NCBI GenBank assembly: GCA_033558025.1
Contig: JAUCEF010000010.1
Coordinates: forward strand, 2,505,001 to 2,569,000
DNA: 64,000 bases
Direction: 5' to 3'
From: Phytophthora sp. 'mugwort'
Lineage: Eukaryota; Oomycota; Peronosporomycetes; Peronosporales; Peronosporaceae
The notes under the pieces are model-generated. The model worked only from the letters and a program-made list of their open reading frames with translations. It had not been told where the DNA came from and did not search any database. Positions 34,560-43,738 of this stretch are shown here, in pieces. Every line of letters begins with the position of its first letter. Within the stretch, counting starts at the first letter, position 1. A program made the position numbers and the translations under genes.

Positions 34560-35482
34560 CAAAATCGGGAATGAGGACCTTCGGTGGCTGTCAACCCTTT
34601 CACCATCTCATAGTCGATCATCAGCTGGATTCTTACCCTTTCTATGAAATCCCGATTTTGACCTCTCCTAGCTTATATTTTTTCTCCCAGAATTTTACTC
34701 GATTAAAGTATTGTGTCGTTTTCTCGAGCCATTGTCCATTTGAAGCATGGACCAACGTCGAAACTTACGACGTTTGCCCTCCTCTAAGTCGTCACCTATG
34801 ACGTTGGTAACTGGGGGGGGGGGGGGTAAATTAAGAACGCTATCGAGACGTCTAACATGAAGCGATTTTCGGGTGTCGGTGCAGGCGTCAAGGCCGACAA
34901 GGAACGAGACAACCACCACGCAGTTCGTGCATGCTTCGGTAACCAAAGACAATGTTTTCTCTAGACAACATCCGAACATCTTCGCGCCGTCGTGGAAGTG
35001 TAAGAGGGAAGACATGCGGCCTGATGATACTCGGTATACCGTAAAAATATTTTGGTGGATCAGAACGTCTACTTAGCTTCGTAGGGCGTCGAAATTTCTG
35101 TATGGCTAACTACCTCGAGGCTTCTACCATGACGCGATCGTTCCTCTCCTCGCTTTCGCGTTCTGCTGGATCGATACTTCGGGCTTCAGGGGTCACTCTC
35201 CGAAGGACACGTGGCTCGATCCGTTGACCAAATCCAGGGTGATACCGTAAAAACTTGAAAGTAGTGGATGTTAGCAATTTGGTGTTTAAAAAAATTTAAA
35301 TTGGAGACAAAGCCACACCCTGGGTGGCGTCTACGCTCGCGAAGTGGGATATTCGCTGTCGTATTTCACACGAGACCTCCCGAGTAAACCGTAGCTCGTA
35401 TTCACGAGATCACTAGCCTTCTGGTTGGCTTGTTTGATTCAGTCTGCATCCAGCGCTCAAGTCGCCAAGGCCTCCAACCCTC
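34560..35482. other. Non-genic stretch within the transposon block
   Basis: It contains a 14-base G run (about 34813-34826), a lone cttacgacg motif at 34766 and the NmrA-like relic at 34971-35001. There is no complete gene. Confidence 0.5.
34971..35001 (+). pseudogene. Relic of an NmrA-like gene
   Basis: gacaacatcc is followed by gaac and ttcgcgccgtcgtggaagt. It aligns with the DNIPNLFAPSWKF region of the NmrA-like genes, with one base lost between DNI and PN and very few mismatches. In one frame it reads HPNIFAPSWK. The next bases read DMRPDD then WWIR, faintly like the later DMPDEEL...WWLDR, as if the middle were deleted. It is too short for certainty, but a match of about 30 bp to a gene family that flanks this block on both sides is unlikely to be chance. 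Confidence 0.5.
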
Positions 35483-36372
35483 ATGCAAAGCATCATGGGA
35501 CGTGAAAACACCACGCCTGCCAGCGCGTCAGTCCCGTTACCATCCAGCACTGTTTCAGCCCCTACTAGTGATGTCCCTGAGCCTCCCATCAACCTGGACA
35601 CAGATGGAGAAGAGCCGGCCGCTGCTGCAACTCCCAAACCAAAGCGAAGCTCGCGCGGAAAGTTCACGAAGGAGCAGGATATAGTCCTCCTCTATGTCAT
35701 CACTAGGTACACTCCGTACGCTGCTGATCACGGAAACGTAGGAAAGGCTCGAGAGGACGTGGCGAGCCCTGCATCAGCATCACTGCGGCTTCCGTTCACA
35801 GGATGTACTTGCTCTGATCGCTTTAAGGCTTTGAAGACATGGTACCAGAAGTGGTCAGAGGGAAGCGAGTTTCGCAGCGGATGGGGCGAGCCAGAAGCGA
35901 AGAAATGAGGCTGCTCGAAGAGATCACCGACCCTCGAGGTGGACGGTAAGCTGACGGTGATGACCAAAAAGGCGGACAAGGAGCAGACACAGAAGGAGAA
36001 GAGCAGCCTGGGGGACAAGCTTATGGAGGCAGCGGAGAAGAGGTTGGAGCGCGGCAAAGGCGCCCAGGAAAAGGAGCGCGAGACGACTAGGAAGCGCCAA
36101 CGCGACGATACGCTAGAGCTCATCGACAAGCAATTAGAGTGCGAGGCCAAGCGCCTGAAGGAAAAGGCTCACAGCCGTGAACTGCAGCAGCTACAGGTCG
36201 AACTAGAGCGCCATAAATATGAGACGGAGCATGCCCTGCGCCAGAAAGATATCGAGCTGCAGGAAGCATAGGTTCAGACAGAACGTGAAGAGCGTCAGAA
36301 TGATCGCCAAGATAGACAAACTCAGTTTGATGCGCTGGTAGAAATCGCTAAGAAATCAATCCAGAATTAGTT
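35483..36372 (+). pseudogene. SANT/Myb-like plus coiled-coil protein, frameshifted
   Basis: The first frame (35483-35908) has a Pro/Ser/Thr-rich start, then RGKFTKEQDIVLLYVITRY, which fits a SANT/Myb-like helix entry, then CSDRFKALKTWYQKW, the likely third helix. A TGA follows GEPEAKK. Another frame, MRLLEEITD, bridges to the last frame (35939-36271), an almost uninterrupted charged coiled coil (KERETTRKRQRDDTLELIDKQ and on). A TAG at 36269 interrupts it again before FDALVEIAKKS. I infer one original protein with DNA-binding N-terminus and coiled-coil C-terminus, of the kind found as multicopy repeats in oomycete genomes. I cannot name its transposon family. Confidence 0.5.
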
Positions 36373-36849
36373 CAATCTTCTGGCTAATCTAGCAAACGGA
36401 AGGACTCATCTAGTGAAAGCGGCTCTACATAAAAATACTTACTGTGCTTATTTCCACGAAATATGTAAGACAATTCGTCAAAATTATACATGCCTTGTAG
36501 ACTGTAGCCACTTTTCCGAGCGTCACCTTCTTCGAGAAGTCACATGCAGCCCAGTGTTGTACGACTTCACCATAAGACCACAACACCAATCCGAACCTTG
36601 TTCATTATGTAGTTCACGTGATCTTGAGTTGCAGTGCGACCTGTTACTGGAAAAGGCGACGCAAGATGTCATTCCTTCCGCAGGCAGCGTCCCCATAGAT
36701 AACAAACCCAGTGATGCGTGCGTCACTCCGAACAGTCTACTCCAACTTCGATGCTCACAGTACCGTGAGATCATGGCGAGGCCCCTCGACGGGCGATCAG
36801 CGCCGAAGTCGAGTAGAGTCTTGCACCTGTTCACTATGAAGAATAACAC
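36373..36849. other. Spacer without recognised gene
   Basis: A 147-codon plus-strand frame (36413-36856) and a 108-codon minus-strand frame overlap here, neither with known motifs. Confidence 0.4.
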
Positions 36850-37160
36850 GAAATAGACTATGTTGCTTAGGCCTGGATAGCGGAGACGATACTTGGCCTC
36901 CTGGTCCTATCAACGGTTTGGATACGTTACCCGTTCCAAAATGATGCACACGGCCTCGATGCTGTAGTATCTTGTCCTCTCGCTCGTGATGACAACGTCA
37001 GGAATATGCAATGCTGTTGGGAGCGCCCAAATCGCCTGCTTCGTGATGCGGTAATACACCTTGCAGTACGCGTTACTACGCTCGCTCAGTCGGAAGCGAT
37101 CGTCCGGGATGATCGGCCACTCGGGGTTGTTTGGCGGAGCGCGGAGAAGCAGTGCCATGC
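36850..37160 (-). pseudogene. PIF/Harbinger-like transposase N-terminal fragment
   Basis: The minus-strand frame 37158-36910 ends in YSIEAVCIILERVTYPNR. Beyond a stop the same frame continues with DQEAKYRLRYPGLSNI. This EALxIxLxRLxYPxR...FGxxxxxLS pattern is the N-terminal helical part of many PIF/Harbinger-type DDE proteins. The DDE core itself is not found, so this is a short relic. Confidence 0.4.
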
Positions 37161-37339
37161 AACGCGACGATCGCGTGTGAGGATAACGAGCTCCATCGCC
37201 GAGAGTCAGTGTGATTGCGTGGATGAGGGCGGCCTACGCGAATACTAACATTGTCGCAGTAAACGTAAAAACCAAACGCATAGAAATGGGGATATACAAA
37301 CCGTGTTGACTCCCTCGTCAAGGGGCTGACAGATGGCTG

Positions 37340-38508
37340 CTATTTGATGGGACGGGACACACAACCGGAGAGGAAACCTCTGCAACTATATCCTGCCCTC
37401 CTTCGATAAATGAGAGTCAAAGTTGTCGAGGAGGAGGACAAAAGGTGCCTCTATTTCATACTTTAGCAAACTTTGAATGTAGAAACTCCACACCGTGGTG
37501 TCCATCCAGCCATTTTCCTGGACCGTGTGCATGTGTCCGTCTGATTGACTTGGGAGTTCGTCAGACTTTACCGTGCCACCGGGAATTCCCCGCAGTATAA
37601 ATAGTATCGGCAGTTTTTTTCTACAAACAATGGCATAAAAATAGTTTAAATATAAAACAATATAATAAGAATGTGGTAGAAAAAAACTTGCCGTCCGCTT
37701 GAATAGTGAGCACCGCCTTCAAACGTCCCGAGTTTTTCTGGACGTGCTTGACCTTTGTGGAGCTGCTACGCCCCATAATTGCCCATATTTTGTGGAGCGG
37801 GTTGTCGAAGTAGATAACGGTCTTGTCGACGTTAAAAATGGCACTTTCAGGATAGTTTGCATACTCCTCCCAATAATCAATTGCAAATAAAGGAAAGGGT
37901 TTCTTGCAAGGCTTCGTCGCTTTTCTTCGAAAATGACGGCTTCTGTACGGAAACTCCATGCCTCCATACACTAATGAAACTCAATGCAATAAATTGTAAG
38001 CTCAAATATCCCAAAATACAAATGCAAAATACGCATTTTGCTTACCGCGCGCTGCAAAACGCTGACACAGCCGCATCAGCACATTTACGCCACTCGCCTC
38101 GGTGGACGTAGTAGATAAGCAGCTTCGCAGCTATGCGCCATGCTGCTGTCTAATGTATTCTACCATAATTCCCGTGTACAAATACTAAACTGAAAAGTTA
38201 GAAAATTATTAGAGCTGCAACAGACAATAAATAAACCCACCTCCTCCTCGCGACGCAAGTCCTTATGTAAGTGACGAGGTCGTGCGAGAACGGAATAATA
38301 CTCTTAGCCCCCTGTCCCTTCAGCGTCTTGTTAGTCCGTGCCCCCTTGAATTCGATAATCCCCTTCTCTTGCTTTCTCCAATTCTTCAGAGTGCTTAACG
38401 TAACTTTGAGCTCTCAAGCGGTTGGCACTCAGCGCTCAGCAGCAACGCGCTCGAGGGCCTCGCGTTTTTGCTTGATGGTGTACGTGTTCTGATGTGAGCC
38501 CTGAGACA
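37340..38508 (-). pseudogene. pogo-like transposase (Psq-type HTH plus DDE)
   Basis: The minus-strand start MSQGSHQNTYTIKQKREALE (ATG at 38508) resembles a Psq/HTH region, followed after a stop and frame changes by STLKNWRKQEKGI. The DDE domain begins in the frame 37971-37621 with SAIFNVDKTVIYFDNP (first Asp). A 67-bp GT..AG intron (37621-37687) then joins QADGK to LPILFILRGIPGGT. VLLLDNFDSH (second Asp) and ICQPLDEGVN (third Asp) follow. All three acidic residues are kept. A stop after HLSKEGRI and the broken N-terminus inactivate it. Confidence 0.6.
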
Positions 38509-38514
38509 TTGTGA

Positions 38515-38938
38515 AAAAAATGAGAATGTACCGGAGTTCTCGTTGGTCGCCTCCATATTGCACGCTCTCCAGCAATTATGACTATATTCTGATTAAATAA
38601 AAAATAAAAAAGTAGGGTACTTGTCTATTTTGACTTGATATGAGGATCCCACTGTTGGGAGGTCGGTTGTTGCCGGGGGAACACTTTTTATCGTCGTTGT
38701 CTGTACGCCATGGTTTGTTGGTACAGTAATGTGCGCTATCAGCGAACGCCTGATATATATAAAGAGTCCAAGCCGACAAAGTGTTGTCGAATCGAGAATA
38801 AAACGCCATGTACTGAATTATATTAGTTCAGCAAGAAGTTGATGCTTGCTTTGTCGATCAACCTGGCGTGGTGCCAGCAGTGTTGTATGGTCGCAGCACC
38901 AACCTTTGACCCTACTGCCTCACACCATTCCAGTGCGG
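38515..38938. other. Spacer between pogo-like and Tigger-like remnants
   Basis: No gene is recognised. Confidence 0.45.
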
Positions 38939-39992
38939 TTAAAAGCTCGACTTTTGTAGGGATTTTCTAATCTTTCTCCTAAAACGGTCTACAGCATGCA
39001 TCATCTTCTTAGAAAGGACATACCTCTTGATGCAGTGAGTACTCCCCTGATCCATTGGTTGGATCCTTGACGTGGTGTTTGGCGGTAATTTTTCAACTCG
39101 AACGTTCATAAGCACGAGGCCAGTCTCATGATGTGAGGAGGCGTTGTCTACTAGAAGTAGAACGGAGCGGTTTTGAGTGCGTATTGACTCCTCGAGACCC
39201 ACCAGCCACTGCTGATACAACCGGCCCGTCATCCACCCCTTTTCAGTGCCAATATAATGGAGGGTGACGGGCTTTCGAGGAAGCCACCGCGGTTTTGTTG
39301 CCGTGCCCACGTAGAGGATAGGAACCTTCTCGGTTCCATCGGCATTTGAGCAGGCAGCAATCGTAATCCGTGCCTTGCTCTGCTTGAGAGCAGGAGCTGC
39401 GTTCTTACAGATAGAGCCGCGAGGCATTGCGTTGTAAAACAACGCGCTCTCGCCCATATTAAACACGTCTGAGGGTTTACGAGCCGATGATGCTCTTCAG
39501 GCGCTTCAACTCGTCCTTGGCGACGTCCACCTGAGCCGAATCGGACTCGCCAAAGTGCCTGCACCACTTAAGTCCGTAGCAATCTTGCAAGCACCGAAGC
39601 CAGGAAAGGCCAAACAGAGGGCATTGGTCCGGAGGGATCTGGAGCTTGACGACGAGCCGCCGCGCTCGCTCAATGATCATCTCCCTGCTGAGGCTCACGC
39701 CCTCAGTCTCGGCGAGCATGAAATAGTCGACGACGTCTGGTCGAGCACCATGTGGCTCTTGCGGCACATTATTGCATGTGACCTTCTCTACCGGCCGGCC
39801 CATCATATCCTTCTTTGATAGCAGCGTAGTGCAGATTGCAGTCTTGCTGGGAACGGCCGGGAGTCTGAACTCCTCCACCGCCCATTGCGCGATGCTGCTG
39901 TAGCTCAAGCCCGGGACGCGCGACGCCTTGTTGATGATGCCCACCTTTTCGGCCCAGGTGAGGTGGAGGCGTTTTCTGGTGGTACAGGGCAT
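38939..39992 (-). pseudogene. Tigger/CENP-B-like transposase, frameshifted and with a lost catalytic Asp
   Basis: The first frame (39992-39477, 171 codons) has an N-terminal HTH start (RLHLTWAEKVGIINKAS), IAQWAVEEFRLP, and a CENP-B-type second HTH (EGVSLSREMIIERARRL, then GLSWLRCLQDCYGLKW). A single frame change near 39470-39480 leads to the DDE domain (39466-38939). There, VFNMGESALFY replaces the expected NMDES, so the first catalytic Asp is Gly. VLLLVDNASSH (second Asp) and TTSRIQPMDQG (third Asp) are present. The two frames are almost adjacent, so this is a nearly full-length copy killed by few changes. Confidence 0.75.
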
Positions 39993-40930
39993 GGTGGTCG
40001 TGGGGTGTGTGCGTGCGCGTACAAATTGGAATGTGATGGTGCTCTAGACTGCTAACACTGCGTCGAAGATCCAAGCAAAAGGGCTCGAAATTCAAATATA
40101 GGATTGGCCAAACTCGAGGTCTGATGGATTTTTTCTCAGTGCCTTTGCCCATATTCCTCACGTCGTGTCGTGACTTCAAACTTATAATAAGTTATAGGAG
40201 GCTATAAAGTGTAGACCCGTTTGCTAACGACGCACATTACTGTATTAGGTTTGATAAATTACTAGCTTGCACAGCTACTAAATTGGCTATGGGGACTATG
40301 GTTGATAGGTCTAATAGAAGATGACGGCTGCGTTTTGGGGATAATTAACCCTTTCTTGAGCCGCTTAGATAAACGATACTACTTCAAGGTATTTTGTTCG
40401 ATTCTTGACGCAAAAATCGCCCGTTTACCGATCTACGGTACCATTACCATTTTTTTCTCAAATCCTTATTTACTTATGTTACTAGTATGCAAAAATACCC
40501 GGTCATAGCAAAACGAAGTCGAAATTATTGGCTAAAAAGACTCATTTTGCACCCTTTTAGATGGATACACTCCCGTACTTAGCAGGAAACATCGGAAAAG
40601 TGCTCATTTTGACGGTGTAATACATGTACAGTACAGTACGTGCCTTATTGCTCCCAAAATTTTGATGACAACCGAAGCAAAAATTGGGTGCTTGTGGAGA
40701 AACCAAAATTCTCTCCTAAATGAAGCCCACATGCGTGCATCACTCGATCCGTACCTGGGTTCGGGTGTATGGACTAAACTATTGTGCTCGCTGAGTCAGG
40801 GTGTACAACGGTGAACATTTTGGACAGAGTATAGCCGCCCAGCTGAGTTGCTGATCCCAGTGGTCACGCCAAGGTAGCAGCAGCTCGTACGATGGGAGGC
40901 CGGCGTCCGCGGGCCCTACCACGCAGCGTC
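39993..40930. other. Spacer, right edge of the transposon block
   Basis: It is AT-rich and without a recognised gene. It ends at the core promoter of NmrA-like copy 4. Confidence 0.5.
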
Positions 40931-40946
40931 TCTCACTTTGCAAATT
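40931..40946 (+). promoter_or_regulatory. Oomycete core promoter of NmrA-like copy 4
   Basis: tctcactttgcaaatt differs only slightly from the element of copy 1, with which it shares tctctcactttgcaa. It lies about 40 bp upstream of the ATG at 40987. Confidence 0.65.
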
Positions 40947-40986
40947 GCAAGCTCCGAGTTCCAAGTTCTCAATATCCGACTTCACC

Positions 40987-41946
40987 ATGACCAAGTTCGT
41001 GCTTACCGGTTCGGATGGTTACCTCGGGCGTGTCGCCGCTGAGTTCGCCATTGAGATTCTCAAGCCCGAGGACCACCTCGTGCTCACGAGCTACAACATG
41101 AAGGCCATCCCCGAGGATGTCGTTGCCAGCTGGCGTGCCAAAGGCGCTGAGGTCGTTGCTGCGAGTTACGATGACGTCGAGGGAATGAAGAAGGTGTTTG
41201 AGGGTGCGGAGGCTGTAGGCTTCATCTCGACGTGGCTATTCGGTCAGGACCGCCGCAACCAGGCCCGCAACGTCTGCACCGCTGCCAAGGCTGCCGGTGT
41301 TAAGCGCGTGTGCTACACGTCGTTCGTAGGCGCTGGCTGTGAGACTGACGTGGAGGAGGAGATCCCGTTTCTGCCGCGCGACCACCACTTTGTGGAGAAG
41401 ATCATCAAGGAGTCTGGCCTGCAGTACAACATCCAGCGCAACTGGCTGTATATGGACAATATCCCGAACCAGTTCGCGACGTCGTGGAAGTTCTGCGGCG
41501 ACAAGTGGCTATCAAACAGCCACGGTGTCCCCGGCGCATATGTTGCGCGTGAGGACTGCAGCCGGGTGTTCGCCGCTCTGATCTTGGGTCGTGGTGAGCC
41601 CAACAAGATCTACGACGTCACTGGACCGGAAGCTGTGCAGCAGAAGGACATGATGGAGTGGATGTGTCAGCAGACTGGCTACAAGTGCGAGTACGTCGAT
41701 ATGCCGGACCAGGAGCTAACCAAGTGGTGGCTGGACCGTGGCCTGCCCACTAACATGGCCACTGGGGATTTCTCGCAACTGCCGATGAAGCTGTGCATTG
41801 GTGACGCCATCTGCTGCGGTGAGATGCTGGGCAACGGCTCCATGAAGTCCGTGTCCGACACGGTGGAGAAGCTGACTGGTCGTAAGCCCGCTCGCTACCA
41901 GGAATATCTGCTTAAGTACAAGGACATCTTCCCCAAGCCGGAGTAA
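40987..41946 (+). CDS. NmrA-like NAD(P)-binding protein, copy 4
   Basis: This encodes 319 residues starting at MTKFVLTGSDG. An in-frame TTG at 40945 lies within the putative promoter and is rejected as a start. The dinucleotide loop is GSDGYLG: the glycines G8, G11 and G14 are kept, but Asn12 of the other copies is Tyr. The blocks ISTWLFGQDRRNQ, GVKRVCYTSFVGAG, IPFLPRDHHFVEK and YNIQRNWLYMDN match copy 1 almost exactly, with about 15 differences overall. The near identity to a copy 25 kb away in opposite orientation suggests recent duplication or gene conversion. It is cytosolic by absence of signals. Function beyond NAD(P) binding is inferred from family only. Confidence 0.92.
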   Translation: MTKFVLTGSDGYLGRVAAEFAIEILKPEDHLVLTSYNMKAIPEDVVASWRAKGAEVVAASYDDVEGMKKVFEGAEAVGFISTWLFGQDRRNQARNVCTAAKAAGVKRVCYTSFVGAGCETDVEEEIPFLPRDHHFVEKIIKESGLQYNIQRNWLYMDNIPNQFATSWKFCGDKWLSNSHGVPGAYVAREDCSRVFAALILGRGEPNKIYDVTGPEAVQQKDMMEWMCQQTGYKCEYVDMPDQELTKWWLDRGLPTNMATGDFSQLPMKLCIGDAICCGEMLGNGSMKSVSDTVEKLTGRKPARYQEYLLKYKDIFPKPE

Positions 41947-42387
41947 TGTGATGATTGCGTCGTACTAGAGCCAACTCGTACAGTGTGTGGAAATCGTGCA
42001 GTAGCTGGTTTCCTCAAGAATGGATCAATGTAAAGTCCACGGTTTGTTCTTGAAATGATGGAAGTGCTGCAGTGGTGGTATTCGGATACCGCGACGGTGC
42101 AGATTGCAGTAGTATTAACAACAAAGACCACTTTCCTGTGGCTCTCATTAAAGCAACTTCGTTTGGACGTGTTTGAGCACATTCGAGCAACGTTAAGAAC
42201 CTTCTGGACGGGTGGCACGGCCTGCTTGACATCAACTTTGCACGCTATCCTATTAGGATACTAACGTCCTTATAAAAGTTGACAGGACCCTATGCCGAGC
42301 CAGATCTAACCATGGGTTTGCGTGAGTGGGCGAAGCACACGATATAGTGATGTTCTTCACAGCATACTCATAGAACGTGGGATGATG

Positions 42388-42432
42388 TCTATAGCATGCA
42401 ATTATTCGCGCCAAATAATTGCATGCTATAGA
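42388..42432. repeat. Perfect 19-bp inverted repeat with 7-nt loop
   Basis: tctatagcatgcaattatt at 42388-42406 is followed by cgcgcca and then its exact reverse complement at 42414-42432. It would form a strong hairpin in RNA or cruciform in DNA. It lies about 440 bp past copy 4 and 290 bp before the promoter of copy 5. Confidence 0.9.
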
Positions 42433-42623
42433 GCTATGGCATTATCGGTCTTTCTTCTTAAAGTAAAACGCGTAAGCATGCACTGCAAAGTACAAATTTC
42501 GTACTAAGTTTAAGAAATGTCGTCTTCTTTTAATATAGACGAAATTTGTTACTTTAGTCAAAGTAACTGTTTGCTCTCTGCAATCCTCTATTCCAGGAGA
42601 GGGAATGAGATTTGAAACCATGT

Positions 42624-42646
42624 TCAGGCTGACAATGTCAGCCTGA
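42624..42646. repeat. Perfect palindrome, 11-bp arms with 1-bp centre
   Basis: tcaggctgaca, then a, then tgtcagcctga. It sits about 75 bp upstream of the core promoter of copy 5, so it could be a binding site for a dimeric regulator; that role is speculative. Confidence 0.8.
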
Positions 42647-42718
42647 CAGGCAGTGCGTGCTACGGCGACACGCAGCCCCGTTTGCTCAACGTCTTTGATT
42701 CCTTGTCCAGTGCGCAGT

Positions 42719-42734
42719 CCTCAGTTTACAATTT
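42719..42734 (+). promoter_or_regulatory. Oomycete core promoter of NmrA-like copy 5
   Basis: cctcagtttacaattt matches the Inr plus flanking element consensus at 14 of 16 positions. It is 48 bp upstream of the ATG at 42782. Confidence 0.75.
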
Positions 42735-42781
42735 GTCAGTGACATTTTAGATCGTCTTTGCTCCAGTCTCAATCAGCACTT

Positions 42782-43738
42782 ATGGTCAAATATGTTTTGA
42801 TGGGAGTTGGCGGTAAGGTTGGCGGTGCAGCGGCCGACTTCGCAGTTGAGATCGCTAAACCAAAGGACCAACTCGTGTTCACCAGCAGTAGTCTGGATAA
42901 AATCCCGGCTGAGAAGGTCGCTCTTTGGCGTAGTAAAGGCGTCGAGGCCGTGGCTGCCAGCTACGACGACCATGAGAGCATGAAGAAGACATTCGAGGGC
43001 GCAGAGGCCGTGGCGACCATCTCAACGTGGCTGATCGGAGATCGTCGTCGTAATCAGATTAAGAATGCGCTTGAAGTGGCCAAGGAAATGGGAGTGAAGC
43101 GCTTTTGCTACACGTCGGGTACTGGAGCTGGCGTGAAGGCTGAGAGTGAGGAGGCCATTCCTTACTTACTACGCGACCACCACTATATCGAGCAGCTCAT
43201 TTACGCTTCCGGACTACAGTACAATATCCAGCGGAATTGTTTGTACGCGGACAATATCCCCATGTACTTTGCTCCTTCGTGGAAGTTCTGCGGTGACAAG
43301 TGGCTGACCAACAGCCACGGCCAGAAAGGTTGTTACGTGGCACGTGACGACTGTGGTCGCGTGCTGGGCGCGTTGCTCCTCGGTCGGGGCGAACCGAACA
43401 CGGTGTACGAAATCACTGGCGGCGAGGGAGTCTCCCACGAAGAAATCTTTGATTATATGATCAGTGAAGTCGGCTACAAGGGCGAGTTAGTGGACATGCC
43501 CGATGAGGAGCTGAAAAAGTGGTGGCTAGACCGCGGACTGCCCAACGACGTGTACGGCGATTTCTCGCAGCTCCCAATGAAGCTCTGCATTGGCGACTTG
43601 CTCTGCTCCGGTGAGATGGTTGCCAACGGATCTATGAGGCCGGCGTCGGATGCTGTGGAAAAGTTGACTGGCCGCAAGCCAACACCCTGGAAGGACGCAA
43701 TGATCAAGTACAAGGACATTTTCCCCACCTCGGGGTAA
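42782..43738 (+). CDS. NmrA-like NAD(P)-binding protein, copy 5
   Basis: This encodes 318 residues starting at MVKYVLMGVGGKVGG, the ATG that aligns with the starts of copies 3 and 4. A TTG eight codons upstream is not needed. The dinucleotide loop keeps the three glycines (8, 11, 14) but is otherwise changed (GVGGKVG rather than GADGNLG). Family blocks are ISTWLIGDRRRNQ, GVKRFCYTSGTGAG, IPYLLRDHHYIEQ and YNIQRNCLYADN. It is the most diverged intact copy, with a TSGTGAG segment in place of TSFVGAG near the likely active site, so its substrate or role may differ. No targeting signal is seen. Confidence 0.9.
   Translation: MVKYVLMGVGGKVGGAAADFAVEIAKPKDQLVFTSSSLDKIPAEKVALWRSKGVEAVAASYDDHESMKKTFEGAEAVATISTWLIGDRRRNQIKNALEVAKEMGVKRFCYTSGTGAGVKAESEEAIPYLLRDHHYIEQLIYASGLQYNIQRNCLYADNIPMYFAPSWKFCGDKWLTNSHGQKGCYVARDDCGRVLGALLLGRGEPNTVYEITGGEGVSHEEIFDYMISEVGYKGELVDMPDEELKKWWLDRGLPNDVYGDFSQLPMKLCIGDLLCSGEMVANGSMRPASDAVEKLTGRKPTPWKDAMIKYKDIFPTSG

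Larger units (their letters stand above)
41947..42718. other. Intergenic region with two strong inverted repeats
   Basis: Between copies 4 and 5 lie a 19-bp-arm hairpin (42388-42432) and an 11-bp-arm palindrome (42624-42646). No gene is seen. Confidence 0.6.

Noticed and set aside
34806..34826. Long G run as a regulatory or quadruplex element.
   Set aside because: A single homopolymer in transposon debris is more likely slippage or an assembly feature.
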